Below, piece after piece: positions 1 to 5,164 of a stretch of 5,863 nucleotides of DNA (within the stretch, counting starts at the first letter, position 1; each line of letters begins with the position of its first letter). The notes below the pieces were generated by a model that was given only the letters and a program-made list of their open reading frames with translations, ran no database searches and was not told where the DNA came from. Both the position numbers and the translations under genes were made by a program. The stretch comes from an uncultured Selenomonadaceae bacterium (GTDB taxonomy: Bacteria; Bacillota; Negativicutes; Selenomonadales; Selenomonadaceae). The stretch lies in the NCBI GenBank assembly GCA_958415865.1, contig CATYZV010000128.1, positions 1-5,863 of the forward strand, read 5' to 3'.

Positions 1-13
1 AAATTATCTCTAG

Positions 14-42
14 TTGAACAGTAGCGATCTATTGTCTATAAT
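14..42 (+). promoter_or_regulatory. Sigma-A-type promoter of the SLH protein gene
   Basis: A -35 element TTGAAC (14-19) and a perfect -10 element TATAAT (37-42) are separated by exactly 17 bp. Transcription would begin near 48-50, giving a leader of roughly 38 nt before the ATG at 87. This is the best promoter match in the window and suggests strong housekeeping expression. It is read from the sequence only; no start site has been mapped. Confidence 0.75.
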
Positions 43-46
43 AGAT
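27..46. repeat. 7-bp inverted repeat straddling the -10 box
   Basis: ATCTATT (27-33) and AATAGAT (40-46) are exact inverted copies with a 6-nt spacer, and the -10 hexamer lies across the spacer and right arm. A further pair, ATTATCT (3-9) and AGATAAT (43-49), is also exactly inverted. A repressor site is possible, but the sequence is AT-rich and the arms are short, so chance is a real alternative. Confidence 0.35.
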
Positions 47-86
47 AATGTTTGTTTTTATTCTATTATTTTTAGGAGGAGACCCT

Positions 87-476
87 ATGTTCAAAAAAAC
101 CTTAGCTTTGACAGCTGCCATACTCATCAGTGCCAGTGGCATTTCATTTGCAGCTAATACCGATGCTTCACAGCGATTTTCCGATGTAAACAAAAATGAC
201 TGGTCATACGACGCTATCAATATCTTAAATAATGCCGATATCGTAGAAGGCTATCCTGACGGAACTTTCAAGAGCAAGCAATATCTGACGAGAGAGGAAA
301 TGGCTCAGATAGTAGCCCGCCTTATCATCAAAGATGAAATGGAAAAAGCTGATAAAGCCACCGTTGAAAAACTGCAAAAACAGCTCGATGAAACAAATAT
401 GCGCGTCAACAGCTTGGAAGAAAAATACAGTGATCTGCTCAAGATAACGTACGCTATGCTCAAGCAGGAAAAATAG
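87..476 (+). CDS. Small secreted SLH-domain protein with C-terminal coiled coil
   Basis: This is a 129-residue exported envelope protein of unknown exact role. The start at 87 is chosen because AGGAGG (74-79) sits 7 nt upstream and the protein then opens with a classic signal peptide: MFKK, a hydrophobic stretch at about residues 5-20, and a likely cleavage after SFA or SFAA (residues 20-23). An upstream in-frame ATG at 48 lies at the predicted transcription start and lacks a ribosome site. Residues 30-79 form one S-layer homology domain, with FSDV at the front, GYPDGTF at 55-61 and the TRxE-type motif TREE at 68-71. Residues about 83-120 are charged and heptad-like, predicted coiled coil. 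SLH domains bind modified peptidoglycan, and in Negativicutes SLH plus coiled coil is the periplasmic part of the outer-membrane tether OmpM. Here the protein stops before any beta-barrel, and a terminator follows directly, so it appears to be a complete small gene and not a cut-off copy. It converges on uxuB and is probably unrelated to uronate use. Confidence 0.88.
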   Translation: MFKKTLALTAAILISASGISFAANTDASQRFSDVNKNDWSYDAINILNNADIVEGYPDGTFKSKQYLTREEMAQIVARLIIKDEMEKADKATVEKLQKQLDETNMRVNSLEEKYSDLLKITYAMLKQEK

Positions 477-492
477 TATCTCTGAACAACAA

Positions 493-534
493 AAAAATCC
501 GCCGCAAAATAGATTATTACTGCGGCGGATTTTT
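493..534. terminator. Bidirectional intrinsic terminator between the SLH gene and uxuB
   Basis: A perfect 14-bp stem pairs 493-506 with 521-534 (core TCCGCCGCA/TGCGGCGGA) around a 14-nt loop. An A run (491-497) on the left and a T run (530-534) on the right provide a U tract on either strand. It lies 16 nt after the SLH gene stop and 23 nt after the uxuB stop, so it can end both convergent transcripts. Confidence 0.92.
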
Positions 535-557
535 GACTCTATGATAACCGAATCCAT

Positions 558-2168
558 TTATTCCAGATATTTTTTCAAAGTATTTCTCACAGCACCCGGA
601 CCGGCACTGAGTTCAGCGATGAAGCCTTCAATCTTTTCTCCGATGCCTGCTGCGTAAAGGTCTGAACCGAATACATTTGCATCACTGAGCAGATGAGCAT
701 ATTTTGCATGAACATCAAACGCCTCGCCCAAGGCAATATCGCCAATCTGTTCTTTAAGCTGTGGCAATAAGGGATCAGGGCTGATTTCAAATGCCTTTCC
801 GGCATCATCCACACCCATCAGATACCTGCACCAGCCTGCAATAGCCAGCGGAATATACGTCAAGTCAGCTGCATTCAATTCAGGGGATTTAACGTATGCT
901 TTTATCGTTTCGCCGAAGCGGATGCCGACTTTTTGAGAAGTGTCGCAGGCTATGCGCTGCGGCGTATCAGGTATTGCAGGATTGGGAAAGCGTACATCAA
1001 GGCATTCACGGATAAATTTTGCCGGAGACAATACGCCGGGATCGGTTACGGTCTTCATACCTTCATCCAGACCGATTTTTTCCACCAGCTTTTTAAGTTC
1101 TACATCTTTCATCTCATCAGCAATAAGCGTATAGCCGAGCAGACAGCCGTACACAGCCAGAGCCGTATGCAGCGGGTTGAGGCAGGTGCATACCTTCATG
1201 CGCTCAACCTTATCGACTGTATCCCTATCCGTAAAAATCACGCCTGCATCTTCAAGCGGCGGTCTGCCGTTAGCAAACGCATCTTCAACAACAAGGTATT
1301 CACATTTTTCGGCATTGACGAACGGAGCATATTCACCGCCGCGTGCACTCTTGACGAAATCCATATCCTCAAAGCCATCTGCCGCCAGCTGTTTTTGCAC
1401 CTCATGCGAAGGTCTCGGCGTTATCTTATCGATCATAGTGCAGGGATACGACATCTTCTGCTCAACATATTCAACAAAGCCTGCTTCTACAAGACCCTTT
1501 GCCTTCCACGTTTTGGCTACTTCCACCACAGATTTCTTTAGCACTAGTCCATTGTGCGAGCAGTTGTCCATGCTGACCAGCGTCAAAGGCAGCTGCCCAT
1601 TCGTATAACGATGATAAAGCAGTGCTGTCAGCTTGCCCATAAATGACTGTGCCTCTGCCGGCCCGTCTGCTAAATCCCGCTTAACAGCTTCAGTATAATT
1701 GCCTTCAGCATCGCGCAGCTTATAGCCTTTTTCCGTGATAGTGAAGCTCATCATCTGCAAGCTAGGCGCAGCAGCTATTGCCTCCAGCCTCTGCCAGTCA
1801 GCCGCATTTGCCCTGATAAAACTCAGGCTTTCCACAATGCTGCCGATGACCTTGCGCTTTTGCGTCTGATCGGGATTCATCGTTACCAGCAGGCTCAAAT
1901 CATCATGCGGATGGTAGATTTTATCTATGATTTCACTGCTGTTCGGTGCCACAGCAATAATGCCGTAATTCACTTTGCTTTCGTTGAGCAATGTCTGCTG
2001 CAGTGAAGCTATAAATGCGCGAAAGATATTGCCCGGTCCGAAGTGCAGCCAGCCAGGATTTTTTTTCGTTTCCGCACTGACTTCATCTCTATCAAATACA
2101 GGCAGTTCAATATTTAAATCTACATACGCTTGTTTATTCTCTACTAAATCAATTTTATTTAATTTCAT
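558..2168 (-). CDS. uxuB: Fructuronate reductase, mannitol dehydrogenase family
   Basis: Cytoplasmic NAD-dependent enzyme that reduces D-fructuronate to D-mannonate, the step before UxuA. The 536-residue protein shows the family's long-chain polyol dehydrogenase layout. An N-terminal Rossmann region carries LHFGPGNIFR (41-50), followed by the conserved SMDNCSHNG (199-207) and MIDKITPRP (245-253). The C-terminal catalytic domain has KVCTCLNPLH, where K325, N331 and H334 match the family's catalytic Lys, Asn and His. The Lys-to-Asn gap is one residue longer than in the classic KxxxxN motif as I remember it. The length is usual for the group. The start is supported by GGAG (2175-2178) six to seven nt upstream, inside the 12-bp gap after uxuA, so the two genes are co-transcribed and probably translationally coupled. 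The family also contains mannitol, tagaturonate and altronate enzymes; the UxuA neighbour decides for fructuronate. A terminator lies just beyond the stop. Confidence 0.9.
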   Translation of the reverse strand: MKLNKIDLVENKQAYVDLNIELPVFDRDEVSAETKKNPGWLHFGPGNIFRAFIASLQQTLLNESKVNYGIIAVAPNSSEIIDKIYHPHDDLSLLVTMNPDQTQKRKVIGSIVESLSFIRANAADWQRLEAIAAAPSLQMMSFTITEKGYKLRDAEGNYTEAVKRDLADGPAEAQSFMGKLTALLYHRYTNGQLPLTLVSMDNCSHNGLVLKKSVVEVAKTWKAKGLVEAGFVEYVEQKMSYPCTMIDKITPRPSHEVQKQLAADGFEDMDFVKSARGGEYAPFVNAEKCEYLVVEDAFANGRPPLEDAGVIFTDRDTVDKVERMKVCTCLNPLHTALAVYGCLLGYTLIADEMKDVELKKLVEKIGLDEGMKTVTDPGVLSPAKFIRECLDVRFPNPAIPDTPQRIACDTSQKVGIRFGETIKAYVKSPELNAADLTYIPLAIAGWCRYLMGVDDAGKAFEISPDPLLPQLKEQIGDIALGEAFDVHAKYAHLLSDANVFGSDLYAAGIGEKIEGFIAELSAGPGAVRNTLKKYLE

Positions 2169-2180
2169 TGTATTCTCCGT

Positions 2181-3260
2181 TTATTTTGCACCGTAAATCC
2201 TATTGATAGCATCCCAGAGTCCGGCGATGTAATTGGCACCGAGTGCTCTGTCATACAGACCATAACCGGGACGGCCTTCTTCATCCCAAATCATTCTGCC
2301 GTGGTCAGGTCTTACAGGACCGTCAAAGTCCACATCGTAAAGTGCTTTCATGATCTCAAACATATCGAGCGAGCCATGCTTTGACTTATGAGCCACTTCA
2401 TTAAATACCCACGGTTCATGCACTTGAATATTGCGCACGTGCATGAAGGCAATGCGCTTTTTCGCACCGAATTTGCGGATGATATGCGGAATGTCATTTT
2501 TGAGATTAGAACCGAGCGAACCCGTGCAGATCGTCAAGCCGTTGCTTTCGCTGTCCACCATCGCACAGATCTTATCCAAATCTTCTTCGTTTTTGACAAT
2601 TCTAGGCAGCCCGAATACAGAAATAGGCGGATCATCCGGATGAATACCCATCTTGATGCCACATTCCTCAGCTACGGGAACGACAGCTTTAAGGAAGTAT
2701 TCCAGATTTTTTCTAAGCCCGTCTTCATCCATGCCTTCATACTGCTCAAACAGCTTAGTCAATTCAGCAAGGCGGTCGGGTTCCCAGCCCGGCAGCACAA
2801 AACCATTGGCATTTTCAATTACCTCTTTTGCCATATCCTGCGGCGACTTGCCTGCTACCATGCGGTAATCATATGCCAAAACGGTAGAGCCGTCAAACAG
2901 CGGATGTGCCAGCTCCGTTCTCGTCCAGTCAAACACCGGCATGAAATTATAGCATACTACCTTTATGCCTGCTTTAGCCGCATTTTTCAAGGAAATAATA
3001 TAGTTTTCAATGTACTTGTCGCGGCTGGGAAGACCGAGTTTTATATCCTCATGTACATTGATGCTTTCCAAGTCCTTAAAATACAAATTGTGCGCTTCTG
3101 CTTCCTTTTTGATAGCAAGCAGCGGTTCCAGCGGCCACGCTTCACCGACAGGAATATCGAATAAAGCCCCTACAATTCCATCCATGCCGGGAATCTGCTC
3201 AATCTGCTTCAGCGTGATCTTATCATCGTTTTTACCGTACCAGCGAAAAGTCATTCTCAT
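2181..3260 (-). CDS. uxuA: Mannonate dehydratase
   Basis: Cytoplasmic metal-dependent lyase (EC 4.2.1.8) that removes water from D-mannonate to give 2-keto-3-deoxygluconate. The reading frame extends to 3302, but the start at 3260 is chosen because CCTCC (3270-3274, GGAGG on the coding strand) is 9 nt upstream and the protein then opens MRMTFRWYG, as the family does. The product is 359 residues, the usual length for Firmicutes UxuA and shorter than the E. coli form. Visible motifs of the TIM-barrel fold include FDIPVGEAWPLEPL (34-47), GIHPDDPP (205-212), ICTGSLGSN (244-252), FMHVRN (272-277) and GPVRPDHGRM (314-323). H207, C245, H274 and D319 are spaced like the Mn-binding His-Cys-His-Asp set described for UxuA structures. 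It is the first gene of the uxuAB operon and is divergent from a GntR-type regulator, the expected arrangement for local control. No defect is seen. Confidence 0.96.
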   Translation of the reverse strand: MRMTFRWYGKNDDKITLKQIEQIPGMDGIVGALFDIPVGEAWPLEPLLAIKKEAEAHNLYFKDLESINVHEDIKLGLPSRDKYIENYIISLKNAAKAGIKVVCYNFMPVFDWTRTELAHPLFDGSTVLAYDYRMVAGKSPQDMAKEVIENANGFVLPGWEPDRLAELTKLFEQYEGMDEDGLRKNLEYFLKAVVPVAEECGIKMGIHPDDPPISVFGLPRIVKNEEDLDKICAMVDSESNGLTICTGSLGSNLKNDIPHIIRKFGAKKRIAFMHVRNIQVHEPWVFNEVAHKSKHGSLDMFEIMKALYDVDFDGPVRPDHGRMIWDEEGRPGYGLYDRALGANYIAGLWDAINRIYGAK

Positions 3261-3269
3261 TTGTACATT

Positions 3270-3274
3270 CCTCC
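3270..3274 (-). promoter_or_regulatory. Ribosome binding site that fixes the uxuA start
   Basis: GGAGG on the minus strand, 9 nt before the ATG at 3260. It decides against the longer reading frame starting at 3302, whose extra 14 residues would overlap this site. An out-of-frame ATG directly after it runs into a stop after three codons. Confidence 0.8.
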
Positions 3275-3324
3275 AAAATATATTTCTATCATCTAAAATC
3301 AATCTTCATTTAATTTCTATAAAT

Positions 3325-3353
3325 ATACTACCATACAAGTTTTGTGATTGCAA
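3325..3353 (-). promoter_or_regulatory. Candidate promoter of uxuAB
   Basis: On the minus strand, TTGCAA (3353-3348) and TAGTAT (3330-3325) are separated by 17 bp, predicting a start near 3318 and a leader of about 58 nt. The -10 matches consensus at four of six positions. Other AT-rich hexamers nearby (for example TATATT at 3327-3322) could serve instead, so the exact position is uncertain. The -35 lies inside the 3347-3360 palindrome. Confidence 0.45.
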
Positions 3354-3360
3354 GTGCAAT
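3347..3360. promoter_or_regulatory. 14-bp palindrome, candidate operator for uxuAB
   Basis: ATTGCA-AG-TGCAAT is a perfect inverted repeat with a 2-bp centre. It overlaps the candidate uxuA -35 element. Its right part, AGTGCAAT (3353-3360), recurs in inverted orientation at 3406-3413. A site for the adjacent GntR regulator is the natural guess. It does not match the GGT/ACC half-sites known for UxuR/ExuR or FadR, so the identification is inference. Confidence 0.5.
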
Positions 3361-3405
3361 ATTTAAATAAAAACTATTTTTCTGATATTTTACTTATTAG
3401 ATCTA

Positions 3406-3413
3406 ATTGCACT
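3406..3413. promoter_or_regulatory. Second copy of the AGTGCAAT motif, candidate half-operator
   Basis: ATTGCACT here is the exact reverse complement of AGTGCAAT at 3353-3360, 45 nt away. It overlaps the candidate -35 element of the divergent gntR promoter. One protein bound at both copies could control both promoters; this is inferred from position and sequence identity only. Confidence 0.4.
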
Positions 3414-3434
3414 ATACACGAATTTGAGATAATA
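3407..3434 (+). promoter_or_regulatory. Candidate promoter of the divergent gntR-type gene
   Basis: TTGCAC (3407-3412) and GATAAT (3429-3434) lie 16 bp apart. The -10 matches five of six consensus bases and the -35 only three. The predicted start is near 3441, giving a leader of about 57 nt that contains the 3453-3468 palindrome. Confidence 0.45.
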
Positions 3435-3452
3435 TATATACAACTTTTCAAT

Positions 3453-3468
3453 ACGGTTAATTGTCCGT
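3453..3468. promoter_or_regulatory. 16-bp palindrome in the gntR leader, candidate operator
   Basis: ACGGTTAATTGTCCGT reads ACGG-NN-AATT-NN-CCGT, symmetric at 12 of 16 positions. It is the only GC-flanked symmetric element in an otherwise AT-rich spacer. Placed just downstream of the candidate start site and 29 nt before the ATG, it fits an autoregulatory roadblock operator. I found no second copy upstream of uxuA or kduD. Confidence 0.4.
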
Positions 3469-3497
3469 CAAAATCTTAAATAAATCGGAGGTACAAT

Positions 3498-4187
3498 ATG
3501 CACTCATTAATTATACCGGATATACTTCCGCGCGAATCAGTACGCGAATACGCTTACCGAGTACTCAGAAACAACATACTGAGCCTTGTTCTGCTGCCCG
3601 GAACAGCGATGTCTGAAAAAGAAATCTCTACTGCATTGAACATCAGCCGCACTCCGGTGCGCGAAGCATTTATCCGACTATCACAGGAAGGCCTGCTGGA
3701 AATCCTGCCCCAGCGCGGTACATACGTAGCAAAAATCGACACTTCACAGATATACGAATTCAAATTTCTGCGCGAAACACTTGAGCAGGCGATAATAAAA
3801 ATTGCCTGCACTGACTTTCCCGCAAGCGGCATAGATGCCCTGCAAAAATGCCTTGAACAGCAGCAGCACGCAGCTGAGCAGAAAGACACCAACGAATTTT
3901 ATCGCCTGGACAATGAGATGCACAGCATAATCTTCAGCTGCTGCAATATGCCCAACATCTGGCGCATGATCTGTGAAGCCAACCTGAACTACATTCGCGC
4001 CCGCCTGCTCGATGTCTCCGCCCGCCACGACGAAATAACCCTGCTGATACATCAGCACAGGCAGATCGTCAAAGCAATCATCGATAAAGATATTGAACTG
4101 GGCATTACGAGCATTACCCAGCACGTCAGCAAAGTATTGGGCGATGTGGAAAAGCTCAAAACTTCTCATCCGGAATTATTCAAATAG
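3498..4187 (+). CDS. GntR-family regulator with FCD domain (FadR subfamily), probable uronate regulator
   Basis: Cytoplasmic DNA-binding regulator of 229 residues, the usual FadR-subfamily length. The start at 3498 follows GGAGG (3487-3491) by 6 nt. Residues about 12-80 are the winged helix-turn-helix: SEKEISTALNISRTPVREAF (39-58) is the recognition segment and PQRGTYVA (71-78) the wing. Residues about 86-213 are the all-helical FCD ligand domain. D138, H142, H187 and H209 occupy the positions of the Asp-His-His-His metal site found in many FCD proteins, where the bound metal helps hold carboxylate sugars or organic acids. The gene is divergent from uxuA across 237 bp holding two candidate promoters and symmetric motifs, so it most likely controls uxuAB and itself in response to a uronate-pathway acid. 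The true effector is unknown. A Cys pair (148-149) sits next to the first metal-ligand helix. It ends at a terminator facing kduD. Confidence 0.9.
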   Translation: MHSLIIPDILPRESVREYAYRVLRNNILSLVLLPGTAMSEKEISTALNISRTPVREAFIRLSQEGLLEILPQRGTYVAKIDTSQIYEFKFLRETLEQAIIKIACTDFPASGIDALQKCLEQQQHAAEQKDTNEFYRLDNEMHSIIFSCCNMPNIWRMICEANLNYIRARLLDVSARHDEITLLIHQHRQIVKAIIDKDIELGITSITQHVSKVLGDVEKLKTSHPELFK

Positions 4188-4190
4188 ACG

Positions 4191-4224
4191 AAAAGCGGCA
4201 TATGAATCAAATGTGCCGCTTTTT
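4191..4224. terminator. Bidirectional terminator between the gntR-type gene and kduD
   Basis: The stem AAAAGCGGCA (4191-4200) pairs with TGCCGCTTTT (4214-4223). Three more inner pairs, including one T-G wobble, leave a 7-nt loop. Plus-strand transcripts end in five T residues (4220-4224) and minus-strand transcripts in four. It starts 4 nt after the regulator's stop and lies 17 nt past the kduD stop. Confidence 0.88.
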
Positions 4225-4240
4225 CTATGCAGTTCAATAT

Positions 4241-5008
4241 TCAGCGCGCCAGATAACCGCCGTCCACAGGGATCACTGCTCCATTGACGTAATCCGAAGC
4301 AGATGATGCGAGAAAGACAGTCAGCCCCTTGACATCCTCTGCCGTGCCCCAACGTCCTATGGGTATGCGGTCGAGAATTTCCTTATTGCGCTTTTCATCA
4401 TTGACGAGCGCAGTGTTCATATCCGTTGCCATATAGCCCGGAGCGATAGCATTCACATGCACATGCCTTGACGACCATTCATTGGCAAGTGCCTTCGTCA
4501 GCTGAGCAATACCGCCCTTGCTCGCTGAATACGCCGGCACGGTATAGCCGCCGAAAAAACTAAGCATAGATGCCACATTGATGATCTTGCCATACCCTCG
4601 ACTGAGCATCTGCCTGCCCGCCAGCTGGCACATCATAAACGCAGTATTCAAATTCAGCCCAATTACATCATCCCAATCACTCAGCGGATATTCTTCCGAC
4701 TTATGGCGTTTTATGATACCTGCATTGTTGACGAGAATATCCACCGTTCCGCCCAGCTTATCCAAAGCCGCCTCAAAAATCTGCGGCACAGCCTCTTTAT
4801 CCAGTAGATTTCCTTTTATGCCATGAGATTTATAGCCCTTCTGCGTGAACTCTTTTGCTGTACGCACGACACTGTCGCTAGAGCCGATCAATACAACTTC
4901 CGCGCCCGCCTCGCAAAGACCTTCCGCCATTCCCTTGCCAAGGCCGCGCCCGCCGCCGGTGATAATTGCTTTTTTGCCGTTCAAGTCAAATGCTGCCAAT
5001 ATCGACAT
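4241..5008 (-). CDS. kduD: 2-dehydro-3-deoxy-D-gluconate 5-dehydrogenase, SDR family
   Basis: Cytoplasmic NAD(P)-dependent short-chain dehydrogenase that interconverts 3-deoxy-D-glycero-2,5-hexodiulosonate and 2-keto-3-deoxygluconate, the last step of unsaturated uronate breakdown before KDG kinase. The 255-residue product has TGGGRGLG (17-24) for cofactor binding, NNAG (94-97), and the catalytic set N119, S147, Y160 and K164 (YSASK). It shares long stretches with E. coli KduD as I recall it: NVASMLSF, NAIAPGYMATD, EILDRIPIGRWG, VFLASSASDYVNG and the C-terminal VDGGYLAR. The start at 5008 gives MSILAAFDL, like the family N-terminus, with an AGAAGGG site 5 nt upstream. In-frame alternatives are ATG at 5026 and TTG at 5071, the latter lying inside the upstream terminator. 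KduI is not adjacent. Some close relatives are gluconate 5-dehydrogenases, but the uronate context and C-terminus favour KduD. It seems to be a single-gene transcript. Confidence 0.92.
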   Translation of the reverse strand: MSILAAFDLNGKKAIITGGGRGLGKGMAEGLCEAGAEVVLIGSSDSVVRTAKEFTQKGYKSHGIKGNLLDKEAVPQIFEAALDKLGGTVDILVNNAGIIKRHKSEEYPLSDWDDVIGLNLNTAFMMCQLAGRQMLSRGYGKIINVASMLSFFGGYTVPAYSASKGGIAQLTKALANEWSSRHVHVNAIAPGYMATDMNTALVNDEKRNKEILDRIPIGRWGTAEDVKGLTVFLASSASDYVNGAVIPVDGGYLAR

Positions 5009-5013
5009 ATTAA

Positions 5014-5020
5014 CCCTTCT
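5014..5020 (-). promoter_or_regulatory. Ribosome binding site used to choose the kduD start
   Basis: AGAAGGG on the minus strand lies 5 nt before the ATG at 5008. The competing ATG at 5026 has only an AAGGA 3 nt away and would be nearly leaderless if the promoter call is right. The site therefore supports the shorter protein. Confidence 0.55.
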
Positions 5021-5035
5021 TTCCATATATCCTTT

Positions 5036-5071
5036 TTTATCAATTATGCGCGATAGATTGACAAAACGCAA
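5036..5071 (-). promoter_or_regulatory. Candidate promoter(s) of kduD
   Basis: Two overlapping solutions fit on the minus strand, each with a 17-bp spacer: TTGTCA (5064-5059) with GATAAA (5041-5036), and TTGCGT (5071-5066) with CATAAT (5048-5043). The first has the better -35 and the second the better -10. Either would start transcription between about 5036 and 5029, after the upstream terminator, giving kduD its own short-leader transcript. Confidence 0.5.
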
Positions 5072-5126
5072 ATAAAAAATGAGCTATACAGCCTCTAAAA
5101 AATTGCCGTATAGCTCATTTTTTATT
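5071..5126. terminator. Strong hairpin terminator between the second regulator and kduD
   Basis: A perfect 19-bp inverted repeat pairs 5071-5089 with 5108-5126 around an 18-nt loop. The core is TGAGCTATAC/GTATAGCTCA with six-base A and T runs on the outer sides. It begins 38 nt past the stop of the minus-strand regulator, so it should end that transcript. The U tract runs up to the candidate kduD -35 region, separating the two same-strand genes. It is symmetric and could work in either direction. Confidence 0.85.
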
Positions 5127-5164
5127 CAGATTCCAAAAATCTCTTATCTATTTCTTCGCTAAAA

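Noticed and set aside
225..557. 110-codon minus-strand frame over the SLH gene and terminator
   Set aside because: It would be translated through the terminator hairpin, overlaps the SLH gene antisense and has no ribosome site or domain.
933..1541. 202-codon open frame on the plus strand inside uxuB
   Set aside because: It lies fully antisense to a well-supported enzyme gene, has no ribosome site, and its product shows no recognisable domain. It is a shadow of codon bias in uxuB.
2388..3164. 258-codon open frame on the plus strand inside uxuA
   Set aside because: It is long but exactly antisense to conserved uxuA coding sequence, with low-complexity His/Phe/Arg-rich content and no upstream ribosome site.
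3344..3360. Possible CRP-like or CcpA (cre) site around TGTGATTGCAAGTGCAA
   Set aside because: It lacks the TCACA right half of a CRP site and the central CG of a cre site. The ATTGCA palindrome explains the symmetry better.
3261..3497. Riboswitch, small RNA or CRISPR repeats in the longest spacer
   Set aside because: At 237 bp it shows only short palindromes and promoter-like hexamers. There is no long structured leader, terminator or repeat series. No tRNA, rRNA or insertion sequence ends were seen anywhere in the window.
3744..4169. 141-codon minus-strand frame inside the first GntR-type gene
   Set aside because: Antisense to the clear wHTH/FCD coding region, with no initiation signals.
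5009..5071. N-terminal extension of KduD from TTG at 5071 or ATG at 5026
   Set aside because: The added residues do not resemble the family N-terminus, the TTG lies in the terminator arm, and the predicted transcription start falls after or next to these codons.
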